64,000 nucleotides of DNA from assembly GCF_004138335.1 (NCBI RefSeq), contig NZ_RYFW01000006.1:1-64000 (forward strand). Reading direction: 5' to 3'. The position numbers were made by a program, and so were the translations under genes. This DNA is from Peristeroidobacter agariperforans. Its GTDB lineage: Bacteria > Pseudomonadota > Gammaproteobacteria > Steroidobacterales > Steroidobacteraceae. Of the stretch, positions 53,860 to 61,413 are shown piece by piece. Under the pieces are notes generated by a model. It worked only from the letters and a program-made list of their open reading frames with translations, ran no database searches and was not told the origin of the DNA. Positions within the stretch are counted from its first letter, which is position 1, and each line of letters starts with the position of its first letter.

Positions 53860-55410
53860 ATGACCATTCGTTTGTTGGCCCTGTTGCTGTTGTCCGTCGT
53901 TTCTTTTTCCGCCGCCCGAGCGGAGTCGTTCAAAGCCAGTGTGACGGTGCAAACCGACCAGCCCGGCAGCGTGATCGATCCAGGAATCTACGGCCAGTTT
54001 GCCGAGCATCTGGGCCGCGGCGTCTACGAAGGCGTCTGGGTGGGCGAGAGCTCGCCGATTCCCAACACTCGCGGCTTGCGCAACGATGTGCTCGCTGCGC
54101 TGAAGGAGCTGGGAGTGCCGGTGTTGCGCTGGCCCGGCGGCTGCTTCGCCGATGAATATCACTGGCGCGACGGCATCGGTCCTCGCGACCGTCGACCGAC
54201 GCGCATCAACACGACCTGGGGCGGAGTCGTCGATGACAACTCGTTCGGCACGCACGAGTTCATGGACTTCGCCGAAATGATCGGCGCCGAGGTCTATGTG
54301 AATGGCAACGTCGGCACCGGCTCCGTGCAGGAAATGGCCGAGTGGGTCGAATACATGACCGCCGACAACAATTCGACGCTGGCACAGCTGCGTCGTTCGA
54401 ACGGTCGCGACAAGCCCTGGCGCTTGCACTACTTCGCGGTCGGCAATGAGACCTGGGGCTGCGGCGGCAACATGCGGCCCGAGTTCTACGCAGATTTGTA
54501 TCGACAATACGCGACCTTCATCAAAACTCCGCGTGACAACAAGCCGCAGCGCATCGCCAGTGGCGCGAACGGCAGCAACACCGGATGGACCGAAGTGTTG
54601 ATGCGCGAGGCTGGCAAGCACATGGATGCGATCAGCGTGCACTACTACACCTTGCCGCGCGGCGAATGGAAGGACAAAGGGGCTGCGACCCGTTTTCCCG
54701 AGTCCGAATGGATGTCGACCTTCAAACGCACGCTGCGCATGGACGAAATCCTGACCAACCACAGTCAGATCATGGATCGCTACGACCCGGAGCGACGCGT
54801 CGCGCTCCTGGTCGACGAATGGGGCACCTGGTACGACGTCGAGCCGGGCACCAACGAGGGCTTCCTGTATCAGCAGAACAGCCTGCGCGATGCGCTGGTC
54901 GCGGCGGTCAACTTCAACATTTTCCATCGTCACGCGGCGCGCGTGCGCATGACGAACATCGCGCAGATGGTGAACGTGCTGCAGGCCATGATCCTCACCG
55001 ACGGACCGAAGATGCTGAAGACGCCGACCTATCACGCCTTCGCCCTGTACAAGCCATTCCGAGGTGCCACTCATGTTCCGGTGGAGATATCGACGGCCGA
55101 GTACAAGCTTGACGCTGAGAGTGTTCCGGCCGTGCATGGCACAGCCGCGCGAGATCAAGCCGGTGCCCTGCATATCGCGCTCACGAATCTGGACCCTCAT
55201 CGGGCCGCCACGGTCGAGCTGCGCCTGCCGGGCCAGGCGAGCAAGGCGCTACAAGGGCAGATCTTGACCGCTGCCAGCACTGATGCGATCAATACCTTCG
55301 ACGCACCCGATGCCGTGCGCCCCGCTCCGTTCAAGGTTCCTCCGGCGCGCGGCGATCGGCTGCAGATCGAGCTGCCCGCCAAAGCGCTGCTCGTATTGAG
55401 TCAGAGGTAA
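53860..55410 (+). CDS. GH51 alpha-L-arabinofuranosidase, secreted
   Basis: The protein has 516 residues with a signal peptide (about 1-21, ARA-E). The clan GH-A barrel carries the GH51 landmarks FAEHLGRGVYEGVW and VLRWPGGCFADEYHW, the acid/base E197 in GNETWGCGG and nucleophile E320 in LLVDEWGTWYD. A C-terminal beta-sandwich follows (about 430-516). It removes terminal arabinofuranose from arabinan side chains of rhamnogalacturonan-I in the periplasm. It is the first enzyme gene after the receptor (95 bp) and is followed at 3 bp by the mutarotase gene. Confidence 0.93.
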   Translation: MTIRLLALLLLSVVSFSAARAESFKASVTVQTDQPGSVIDPGIYGQFAEHLGRGVYEGVWVGESSPIPNTRGLRNDVLAALKELGVPVLRWPGGCFADEYHWRDGIGPRDRRPTRINTTWGGVVDDNSFGTHEFMDFAEMIGAEVYVNGNVGTGSVQEMAEWVEYMTADNNSTLAQLRRSNGRDKPWRLHYFAVGNETWGCGGNMRPEFYADLYRQYATFIKTPRDNKPQRIASGANGSNTGWTEVLMREAGKHMDAISVHYYTLPRGEWKDKGAATRFPESEWMSTFKRTLRMDEILTNHSQIMDRYDPERRVALLVDEWGTWYDVEPGTNEGFLYQQNSLRDALVAAVNFNIFHRHAARVRMTNIAQMVNVLQAMILTDGPKMLKTPTYHAFALYKPFRGATHVPVEISTAEYKLDAESVPAVHGTAARDQAGALHIALTNLDPHRAATVELRLPGQASKALQGQILTAASTDAINTFDAPDAVRPAPFKVPPARGDRLQIELPAKALLVLSQR

Positions 55411-55413
55411 CTC

Positions 55414-55737
55414 ATGGGCAAATCCAATACCATCGCCTTCCGCATGCAGCTGAAGCCCGGCAGAGTCGACGAATACCGGCGGCGCCACGATGAGTTGTGG
55501 CCAGAACTGGCTGAAACACTGCGCGAGGCGGGGATCTACGACTACTCGATCTTCCTCGACCCGAAAACGCTGCAGCTGTTCGCGGTGCTGAAGTTGCGCC
55601 CGGGACATCGCCGTGAAGAGCTGCCCGACCATCCCGTGATGAAGCGCTGGTGGCTGTACATGGCGGAGCTGATGGAGACCGAGCCCGATCTGCGACCGCG
55701 CGAGTGGCCGCTCGTGCCCATGTTTCATTTGGATTGA
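55414..55737 (+). CDS. rhaM: L-rhamnose mutarotase
   Basis: This 107-residue protein belongs to the small dimeric RhaM/DUF718 family: IAFRMQLKPGRVDEYRRRHDELWPEL (with the conserved His), AGIYDYSIFLDPKTLQLFAVLKL and PVMKRWWLYMAELMETEPD. It interconverts alpha and beta L-rhamnopyranose, speeding catabolism of rhamnose released from rhamnogalacturonan. It lies between GH51 (3 bp) and GH105 (12 bp) in one transcript. No rhamnose isomerase, kinase or aldolase genes are nearby, so downstream rhamnose metabolism is encoded elsewhere. Confidence 0.93.
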   Translation: MGKSNTIAFRMQLKPGRVDEYRRRHDELWPELAETLREAGIYDYSIFLDPKTLQLFAVLKLRPGHRREELPDHPVMKRWWLYMAELMETEPDLRPREWPLVPMFHLD

Positions 55738-55749
55738 AGGTAACGTTTC

Positions 55750-56856
55750 ATGCCCGTTCAGCTTCGTGATTACGACACGTCACGCCTGCATCGCACCGTC
55801 CAGCTGCTGATTTCCAATCTGGTTGACCTGAAAGACTCCTCCGGCGAATTCCTGTTGCGGCTCGAGGACGGCCGCGTCATCGACACCAAGGGCTGGAACG
55901 ACTGGGAGTGGACGCACGGCATCGGGCTGTACGGCATTCAGCAGTATTTCCAGCTCACCGGCGATCCACGCTGCCTGCAAGTCATCAAGGATTGGTTCCG
56001 CGATCGCTTCGCCGCCGGCACACCGACCAAGAACGTCAACACCATGGCGCCGTTCCTGACGCTGGCAAACCTCTACGAGCAGTACCGCGATCCGACCTAT
56101 GTGCCCTATCTGGACACCTGGGCCGAGTGGGTCATGCACGACATGCCGCGCACCGAAGAGGACGGCCTGCAACACATCGTCTTCAATTCCGAGAATCCAC
56201 AGCAGCTGTGGGACGACACCCTGATGATGTGCGTGCTGCCGCTGGCGCGCATCGGCCAGGTGTTGGGACGGCCGCAATATCTGGAAGAAGCGCGTCGGCA
56301 GTTCCTGATCCACATCAAGTATCTTCACGACCGCCGCACCGGGTTGTGGTTCCACGGCTGGACGTTCGATGGGCGCCACAATTTCGCCGAGGCGCTGTGG
56401 GCACGCGGCAATTGCTGGGTCACCATCGCGATTCCCGAATTCATCGAGATGTTGAACCTGCAGCCTGGCGACGCGCTGCGCGAGTTCCTGATCGACACCT
56501 TAAAAGCGCAAGTCCGCACGCTGCAGAAACATCAGGACGCGAGCGGGCTGTGGCACACGCTGATCGACGATCCTTCGTCGTACCTGGAAGCCTCCGCTAC
56601 AGCCGGCTTCGCTTACGGCATTCTCAAGGCCGTCCGCCGGCGCTACCTGCCGGAGAAATATCTGGACACTGCCCTGCGCGCCGTCGCGGGCGTGCTCGAG
56701 AACATCAGCGATACCGGCGAGCTGCGCAATGTTTCTTTTGGCACCGCCATGGGCTCGGACCTGGACTTCTATCGCAAGATCCCGCTGACGCCCATGCCCT
56801 ATGGCCAGGCCATGGCCATGCTGTGCCTGGGTGAATACCTGCGCACGCGTATCTGA
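55750..56856 (+). CDS. GH105 unsaturated rhamnogalacturonyl hydrolase
   Basis: The protein is a 368-residue (alpha/alpha)6-barrel of the YteR/YesR group: WNDWEWTHGIGLYGIQQYF, PTKNVNTMAPFLTLANLYEQY, LWDDTLMMCVLPLARIG with the catalytic Asp near D155/D156, TGLWFHGWTFDGRHNFAEALWARGNCWV and SGLWHTLIDDPSSYLEASATAGFAYGI. It hydrolyses the unsaturated galacturonyl residue from the delta-GalA-Rha disaccharide. No signal peptide is present, so it acts in the cytoplasm after uptake through the downstream symporter. Coupled closely to rhaM and the transporter gene (5 bp). Confidence 0.93.
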   Translation: MPVQLRDYDTSRLHRTVQLLISNLVDLKDSSGEFLLRLEDGRVIDTKGWNDWEWTHGIGLYGIQQYFQLTGDPRCLQVIKDWFRDRFAAGTPTKNVNTMAPFLTLANLYEQYRDPTYVPYLDTWAEWVMHDMPRTEEDGLQHIVFNSENPQQLWDDTLMMCVLPLARIGQVLGRPQYLEEARRQFLIHIKYLHDRRTGLWFHGWTFDGRHNFAEALWARGNCWVTIAIPEFIEMLNLQPGDALREFLIDTLKAQVRTLQKHQDASGLWHTLIDDPSSYLEASATAGFAYGILKAVRRRYLPEKYLDTALRAVAGVLENISDTGELRNVSFGTAMGSDLDFYRKIPLTPMPYGQAMAMLCLGEYLRTRI

Positions 56857-56861
56857 TCGCC

Positions 56862-58379
56862 ATGGCCACACGCACGGTCCGCTTCGGCCACTACCTCGCC
56901 TACGGCAGCAATGACTTCCTCGGCGCCGGGGCGATGTCGGTCATCAGTGGCTGGATCCTGTTCTTCTACACGACCTTCTGCGGTCTCACCGCCGTGCAAG
57001 CCGCCGCGATCTTCGCGATCGCGCGGCTGTTCGATGCCGTGGCCAGTCCACTGATCGGCTACATCTCCGATCATTTCCATCGCACCGCTCTCGGCCGACG
57101 CTTCGGCCGTCGGCGGTTCTTTGTCTTGCTGGCCGTGCCGCTGCTGCCGAGCTTCGCGCTGATGTGGATCGACGGCATGAGCTTCTGGTACTACCTCGTC
57201 ACGTACGTGTTCTTCGAGGTCGTGTACGCGATGGAGCTGATTCCATACGAAACACTGGCCGCGGAGATGTCGCCTGACTACAAGGTCAAGGCGAAATTCG
57301 CCGGCGCTCGCATTCTGTGCGGGCAGGTTGCCGCGATCCTGGCCGGCGTCCTGCCCGGCCGCATCATCGAGGCGTTCGGCAAGAGCTCGGCTGAGACATT
57401 CTTCTATCTCGGCATGATCTTCTCGGTGATCTTCATGCTGGTTGCGCTGGTCGTGTTCACGTTCACTTGGGAGCGGCCCCGCGAGGAAATCGAGAGCATT
57501 GCGGTCGATCATGGCGACCAGTCGCCGTTGCGGCGGCTGACGCAGCTTTACTCCGATCTGATCGCCACGCTCAGGATTCGAGCGTTTCGACTGCACCTCG
57601 GCATGTACCTGGGCGGCTACATCAGCCAGGACATCTTCAATGCCGTGTTCACCTACTTCATCGTGTTCGCGATTGGCGGGAGTGTCGTCGTTGCATCGAA
57701 CATGATGGGCACGATGGCCTTTGCGCAATTGCTCTCCGTCGCGGTCTTCATTCCAATGTGCCTGCGGCTGCATCCGGCGCCGTCGTATCGGATCGCTGTC
57801 AGTTTGTACGCCGCCGCTGTGCTGGGGTTCGTCGCGCTCTATCAAATGCACCCCGTGCCGACATGGTGGGTCTACGCTCCGGTGCTGGTCGCTGGCCTGG
57901 GCCGCGGCGGACTCAACTACATTCCGTGGAACACCTATAACTACATGGCCGATGTCGATGAGATCGTCACCGGCCGCCGCCGCGAAGGTGCGTTCGCAGG
58001 TGTCATGACCTTCATTCGCAAGACTTCGCAGGCCGCTGCGGTCATGGGCGTCGGCTTCGTGCTGCAGGCCGGCGGGTTCATTTCGGGGAATACGAGCCAA
58101 TCGCCTGAGGCTGTGCAAACCATCGTGCTGATGCTCGCATTGGGCACGCTGACGCTGCTCGCGTTCGGCTGGATCGTGTCGCTACGCTTCAAGCTCGATC
58201 GCGATACGCACGCGGTGCTGATGCGGGAGATCGTCCGGTTCAAGCAGCAGCCCGATCCCGTGCCCGACGCGGAGAGCCGACGGATCGTCGAAGACCTCAC
58301 CGGCTGGCGGTACGAGGAACTCTGGGGCCGTCCGCGCAAAGGCGATGCGCAGCAGCCTGATGCGGCAGCTACGCTTTAG
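56862..58379 (+). CDS. GPH-type sugar symporter (MFS)
   Basis: The protein has 505 residues with about twelve membrane segments. The family pattern of glycoside-pentoside-hexuronide symporters is clear: LAYGSNDFLGAGAMSVISGWILFFYTTFCGL, RLFDAVASPLIGYISDHFHRTALGRRFGRRRFF and ELIPYETLAAEMSPDYKVKAKFAGAR. It presumably takes the unsaturated GalA-Rha or arabinose-containing product into the cytoplasm, where GH105 acts. It is the last gene of the receptor-GH51-RhaM-GH105 operon. The long C-terminal tail is hydrophilic. Confidence 0.88.
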   Translation: MATRTVRFGHYLAYGSNDFLGAGAMSVISGWILFFYTTFCGLTAVQAAAIFAIARLFDAVASPLIGYISDHFHRTALGRRFGRRRFFVLLAVPLLPSFALMWIDGMSFWYYLVTYVFFEVVYAMELIPYETLAAEMSPDYKVKAKFAGARILCGQVAAILAGVLPGRIIEAFGKSSAETFFYLGMIFSVIFMLVALVVFTFTWERPREEIESIAVDHGDQSPLRRLTQLYSDLIATLRIRAFRLHLGMYLGGYISQDIFNAVFTYFIVFAIGGSVVVASNMMGTMAFAQLLSVAVFIPMCLRLHPAPSYRIAVSLYAAAVLGFVALYQMHPVPTWWVYAPVLVAGLGRGGLNYIPWNTYNYMADVDEIVTGRRREGAFAGVMTFIRKTSQAAAVMGVGFVLQAGGFISGNTSQSPEAVQTIVLMLALGTLTLLAFGWIVSLRFKLDRDTHAVLMREIVRFKQQPDPVPDAESRRIVEDLTGWRYEELWGRPRKGDAQQPDAAATL

Positions 58380-58444
58380 AAAACCGTTGACTCTCCTGCT
58401 ACGTCAGGGTGCAAGCTAGCCGCCTCGGCACTTTCGAGGCGGCC

Positions 58445-59281
58445 ATGTTCCGGATCGGCGATTTCTCGCGGCTGGCGCGTGTCACGATAAAGACCCTGCA
58501 TCACTATGACGATGCCGGGCTGTTGCAGCCGAGCCATGTGGACCGGCAGAGCGGCTATCGCTACTACGATGCTTCCCAGCTGCAGACACTGCACCGCATC
58601 CTGCTGCTGAGGGATCTCGGCTTTTCCCTAGAGCAGATCCATGAGCTGCTGCACGCAGACGCCGAATCATTGGCGGCGACACTAGCCACACGCCAGCACG
58701 AACTTGCCGAAAGCATTGCTGCCGATCAGGCGCGCTTGCGTCGCCTGGAAGCGTTGCGGATGGCGCTCGATCAACGCAGTCCGGCGAATCAACCGCCCGT
58801 GTTGTTGAGAGACGCACCGGCGATCGAAGTCTACTCTGTGCGCGAGCGCGTGCCTCATTTTGGCGTCCCGATGCAGCGACTATTCGAAGCAGCCGAGTCC
58901 GCTGTGGCAGCTGAGCACGCGCGCAGTCCCGCCAGTCCGTTCACGATATTTCACGATGCGGACTACCGTGAACAGGATGTGGACGTCGAGATCTGTATCC
59001 CGGTAAAGCACAGCGTTGCGAAGCTCGGCACGCATGTCCTGCCTCGATGTGAAGCCAGCGCATCGGTGACCTATCACGGTCCTTATGAGCAAACGCCGCT
59101 GGCCTATTCTCAACTGCTGGTATGGATGAACCTCAGTGGCATGCGCCTGGCTGGACCACTGCGCGAGATTTATCACCGCTATGGCGCGGACCAGATCGGC
59201 TATTCGTTGCCGGCTGCGGTGCTGGCGAAAAGCAGCACGGATTTTGTCACCGAACTGCAGGCGCCGGTGGTGTCCATCTAA
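58445..59281 (+). CDS. MerR-family regulator with GyrI-like ligand domain
   Basis: The protein has 278 residues from ATG 58445, preceded by GAGG. An N-terminal MerR winged helix (MFRIGDFSRLARVTIKTLHHYDDAGLL, SGYRYYDASQLQTLHRILLLRDLGFSL) is followed by a dimerisation coiled coil (about 80-118). The GyrI-like effector domain follows (VPHFGVPMQRLFEAAESAV, YHGPYEQTPLAYSQLLVW, REIYHRYGADQIGYSLPAA). This is the BltR/EcmrR-type architecture that senses small hydrophobic or cationic compounds. It probably controls the hydrolase gene 19 bp downstream. Confidence 0.9.
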   Translation: MFRIGDFSRLARVTIKTLHHYDDAGLLQPSHVDRQSGYRYYDASQLQTLHRILLLRDLGFSLEQIHELLHADAESLAATLATRQHELAESIAADQARLRRLEALRMALDQRSPANQPPVLLRDAPAIEVYSVRERVPHFGVPMQRLFEAAESAVAAEHARSPASPFTIFHDADYREQDVDVEICIPVKHSVAKLGTHVLPRCEASASVTYHGPYEQTPLAYSQLLVWMNLSGMRLAGPLREIYHRYGADQIGYSLPAAVLAKSSTDFVTELQAPVVSI

Positions 59282-59300
59282 CAGTCCACTGGAGACGGCA

Positions 59301-60377
59301 ATGACGCACCTGTCCAACGTGATTATGGCGCTCGCGACCGCATCGAGCCTTCTCATCCACGCAATGGCAGGCGCCGCCGAGAACCGGGAAACGCATCCCA
59401 ACATAACGACCACGTATGGAACGCTTGCGCTCCGCGATGGCGTGAAGCTTCAAACAATCGTGACGAAGCCCGCGTCCGTGACGGGTCGCCTGCCCGCGAT
59501 TCTGTTCGTGCAATGGCTATCGTGCGACACCGTTGCGATCTCGGACAACCCACGCGACGGCTGGTCCGCCATGCTCAGAGAAGTCGTGCGGCGCTCGAAT
59601 GCGCTGGTGTGGAGAACGCAAAAGCGCGGCGTCGGTGCAAGCGAAGGAAATTGCGCCACGATGGACTACGACACGGAGCTTGCGGATCACCGCCAGGCTT
59701 TGGAACATCTGCGGCTTCGGGATGACGTCGATCCCAAACGCATAGTGATCTTCGGTGGCAGCATCGGCGGAACGTACGCGCCGCTCATCGCTGCCGATCA
59801 ACCCGTCGCGGGCGTCATGATCTGGGGTGCCGGCGCGACGACCTGGGCCGAGCGCATGCTGAAGTTCGAGCGCAATGCGCTGGAGCTAAAAGGCACAGCG
59901 CCGGATCAGCTCGCGCGTGAGATGACGCTGCGTTTGCAGTTCTTCGAGCGATACTTGATTCAGGCCCAGACGCCCGCTCAGATCGCCGCCGCCGACGCGA
60001 CGGTCGGCGCTGTCTGGCCTCGCATCGTCGGCACAACCGCAGATAGCCACTACGGTCGCCCCTTCGCCTTCCATCAACAGGCTCAGAGAGCGGACTGGGC
60101 CGCCGCGTGGACAAAGGTAAATGCCCCCGTGCTCGCTCTCTACGGCGAATACGATTGGTTCGAATCTCGCGACGCCACCTCTCTCATCGCGCGCATCGCC
60201 AACGCAAAGTCGCCTGGACGCGGCACCTTCGTAGAGATCCCGCGTATGAACCATCACTTCGCGCAGTATCCGAATGCGACCGCCGCGTTCGCGGAAAAGG
60301 AAGGCCAGGTAAATGCCGAGCCGGCGGTCAGCGTGATGCTGGAGTGGCTGAAGAGGATCCTGGGCTCGCCGACCTGA
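59301..60377 (+). CDS. Secreted alpha/beta hydrolase
   Basis: The protein has 358 residues from ATG 59301, with GGAG six bases upstream. A signal peptide (about 1-24, AGA-A) precedes an alpha/beta hydrolase fold: LPAILFVQWLSCDT, the nucleophile elbow IFGGSIGGTYAP (Ser in GGSIGG), APVLALYGEYDWFESR for the acidic residue region, and catalytic His in IPRMNHHFAQY. The reading frame has been set 3' of the MerR gene. It is probably a secreted or periplasmic esterase or peptidase controlled by the adjacent MerR protein. The substrate is unknown. Confidence 0.82.
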   Translation: MTHLSNVIMALATASSLLIHAMAGAAENRETHPNITTTYGTLALRDGVKLQTIVTKPASVTGRLPAILFVQWLSCDTVAISDNPRDGWSAMLREVVRRSNALVWRTQKRGVGASEGNCATMDYDTELADHRQALEHLRLRDDVDPKRIVIFGGSIGGTYAPLIAADQPVAGVMIWGAGATTWAERMLKFERNALELKGTAPDQLAREMTLRLQFFERYLIQAQTPAQIAAADATVGAVWPRIVGTTADSHYGRPFAFHQQAQRADWAAAWTKVNAPVLALYGEYDWFESRDATSLIARIANAKSPGRGTFVEIPRMNHHFAQYPNATAAFAEKEGQVNAEPAVSVMLEWLKRILGSPT

Positions 60378-60434
60378 GGAGCCGTCATTCGCACCGTGCA
60401 TTGAAAGAAAGTTGTGCTAAGTGCACGGATCGCC

Positions 60435-60462
60435 TTGACAGTTGCCGGCTCAAACATAGAAT
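60435..60462 (+). promoter_or_regulatory. Promoter of the tRNA-Gly/tRNA-Cys block
   Basis: A perfect -35 box TTGACA (60435-60440) is separated by 16 bases from a -10 box TAGAAT (60457-60462). Transcription would start near 60469, about 30 bases before the tRNA-Gly 5' end. This is the best sigma-70 promoter I see in the window. Confidence 0.7.
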
Positions 60463-60500
60463 AGCGGCCTCTTCCGGGAGCCACGGCTTCCGGGCGCGAC

Positions 60501-60576
60501 GCGGGAATAGCTCAGTTGGTAGAGCGTAACCTTGCCAAGGTTAAGGTCGCGAGTTCGAGCCTCGTTTCCCGCTCCA
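60501..60576 (+). tRNA. glyW: tRNA-Gly (anticodon GCC)
   Basis: The cloverleaf is complete. The acceptor arms GCGGGAA and TTCCCGC pair, the D-arm is GCTC-AGTTGGTA-GAGC, and the anticodon arm TAACC-TTGCCAA-GGTTA has GCC at 60534-60536. The T-arm is GCGAG-TTCGAGC-CTCGT, and the CCA is encoded at 60574-60576. It reads GGC/GGU Gly codons. The promoter lies just upstream. Confidence 0.96.
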
Positions 60577-60669
60577 ATTTCTTTAGTGCCGCCAATAAGT
60601 TAGAACGTCGATAAGGTCGAGGGCGGCATCGGCGGGAGCTGGGGTTTCACCACTCCTACCCACTCCTAC

Positions 60670-60743
60670 GGCTCGGTAGCAAAGTGGTTATGCAGCGGCC
60701 TGCAAAGCCGTCTACGCCGGTTCGATTCCGGCCCGAGCCTCCA
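60670..60743 (+). tRNA. cysT: tRNA-Cys (anticodon GCA)
   Basis: The acceptor arm GGCTCGG pairs with CCGAGCC. The anticodon loop has CTGCAAA with GCA at 60702-60704, the T-arm is GCCGG-TTCGATT-CCGGC, and the encoded CCA is at 60741-60743. It is probably cotranscribed with tRNA-Gly 93 bases upstream. Confidence 0.96.
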
Positions 60744-60794
60744 GTCAATCCAAAGCAAAGCGATGTATGCCGAGCGAAAGCCCGGCCGAAGCCG

Positions 60795-61391
60795 CTATTT
60801 CGAGCTCGACCGCATCAGGTCCGGCCACGCCGCCCGTAGGTAAACCACCATCGACCAGAGCGTCAGCGCGGCGGCGGCCACCAGGCAGTAAAAGCCCAGC
60901 TCGAATGCGGGGATGAACCACACATCCTCGCGAAACAGCATCATCGATAAGCCGGTCATCTGGAAGATGGTCTTGACCTTGCCCATCGACGATACCGCGA
61001 CCTTGCCCCGCGCGCCCACCTCCGCCATCCATTCTCGGAGCGCGGAAATGGTGATTTCGCGGCCGACGATCACCGCTGCGGTCAGGGTGATCAGGGTGTG
61101 CGGATCGAACTTGATGAACTCCAGCATCGGCGGGTCGTAGCTGACCAGCAGGATCAGCGCGACCGCGACCATCAGCTTGTCTGCCACCGGATCGAGGAAC
61201 GCGCCGAGCGCGGACATCTGGCCGAGCTTGCGCGCCAGGTAGCCGTCGAGCGAATCAGTGACGGCCGCAAGGATGAAGATCCAACCTGTGGCCGCCTTGG
61301 CCCAATGTTGGTCCATATAGAAGAGGACGACCACCAGCGGAATCATGATGATCCGCGCTACGGTCAGGATGTTCGCGATGGGAAAAGTCAC
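60795..61391 (-). CDS. pgsA: CDP-diacylglycerol--glycerol-3-phosphate 3-phosphatidyltransferase
   Basis: The protein has 198 residues from GTG 61391, giving the usual start MTFPIANILTVARI. The CDP-alcohol phosphotransferase motif D-x2-DG-x2-AR-x8-G-x3-D-x3-D is intact (DSLDGYLARKLGQMSALGAFLDPVADK). Several membrane helices place it in the inner membrane. It makes phosphatidylglycerophosphate, the precursor of phosphatidylglycerol and cardiolipin. It follows uvrC by 22 bp on the same strand, as in E. coli. Confidence 0.95.
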   Translation of the reverse strand: MTFPIANILTVARIIMIPLVVVLFYMDQHWAKAATGWIFILAAVTDSLDGYLARKLGQMSALGAFLDPVADKLMVAVALILLVSYDPPMLEFIKFDPHTLITLTAAVIVGREITISALREWMAEVGARGKVAVSSMGKVKTIFQMTGLSMMLFREDVWFIPAFELGFYCLVAAAALTLWSMVVYLRAAWPDLMRSSSK

Positions 61392-61413
61392 TGGGGCGAA
61401 TTGTAAGGACTTT

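Noticed and set aside
60650-60670. Tandem CCACTCCTAC-like decamer between the two tRNA genes
   Set aside because: Only two copies are present, with no link to a known signal. Chance repeat or tRNA spacer sequence is enough.
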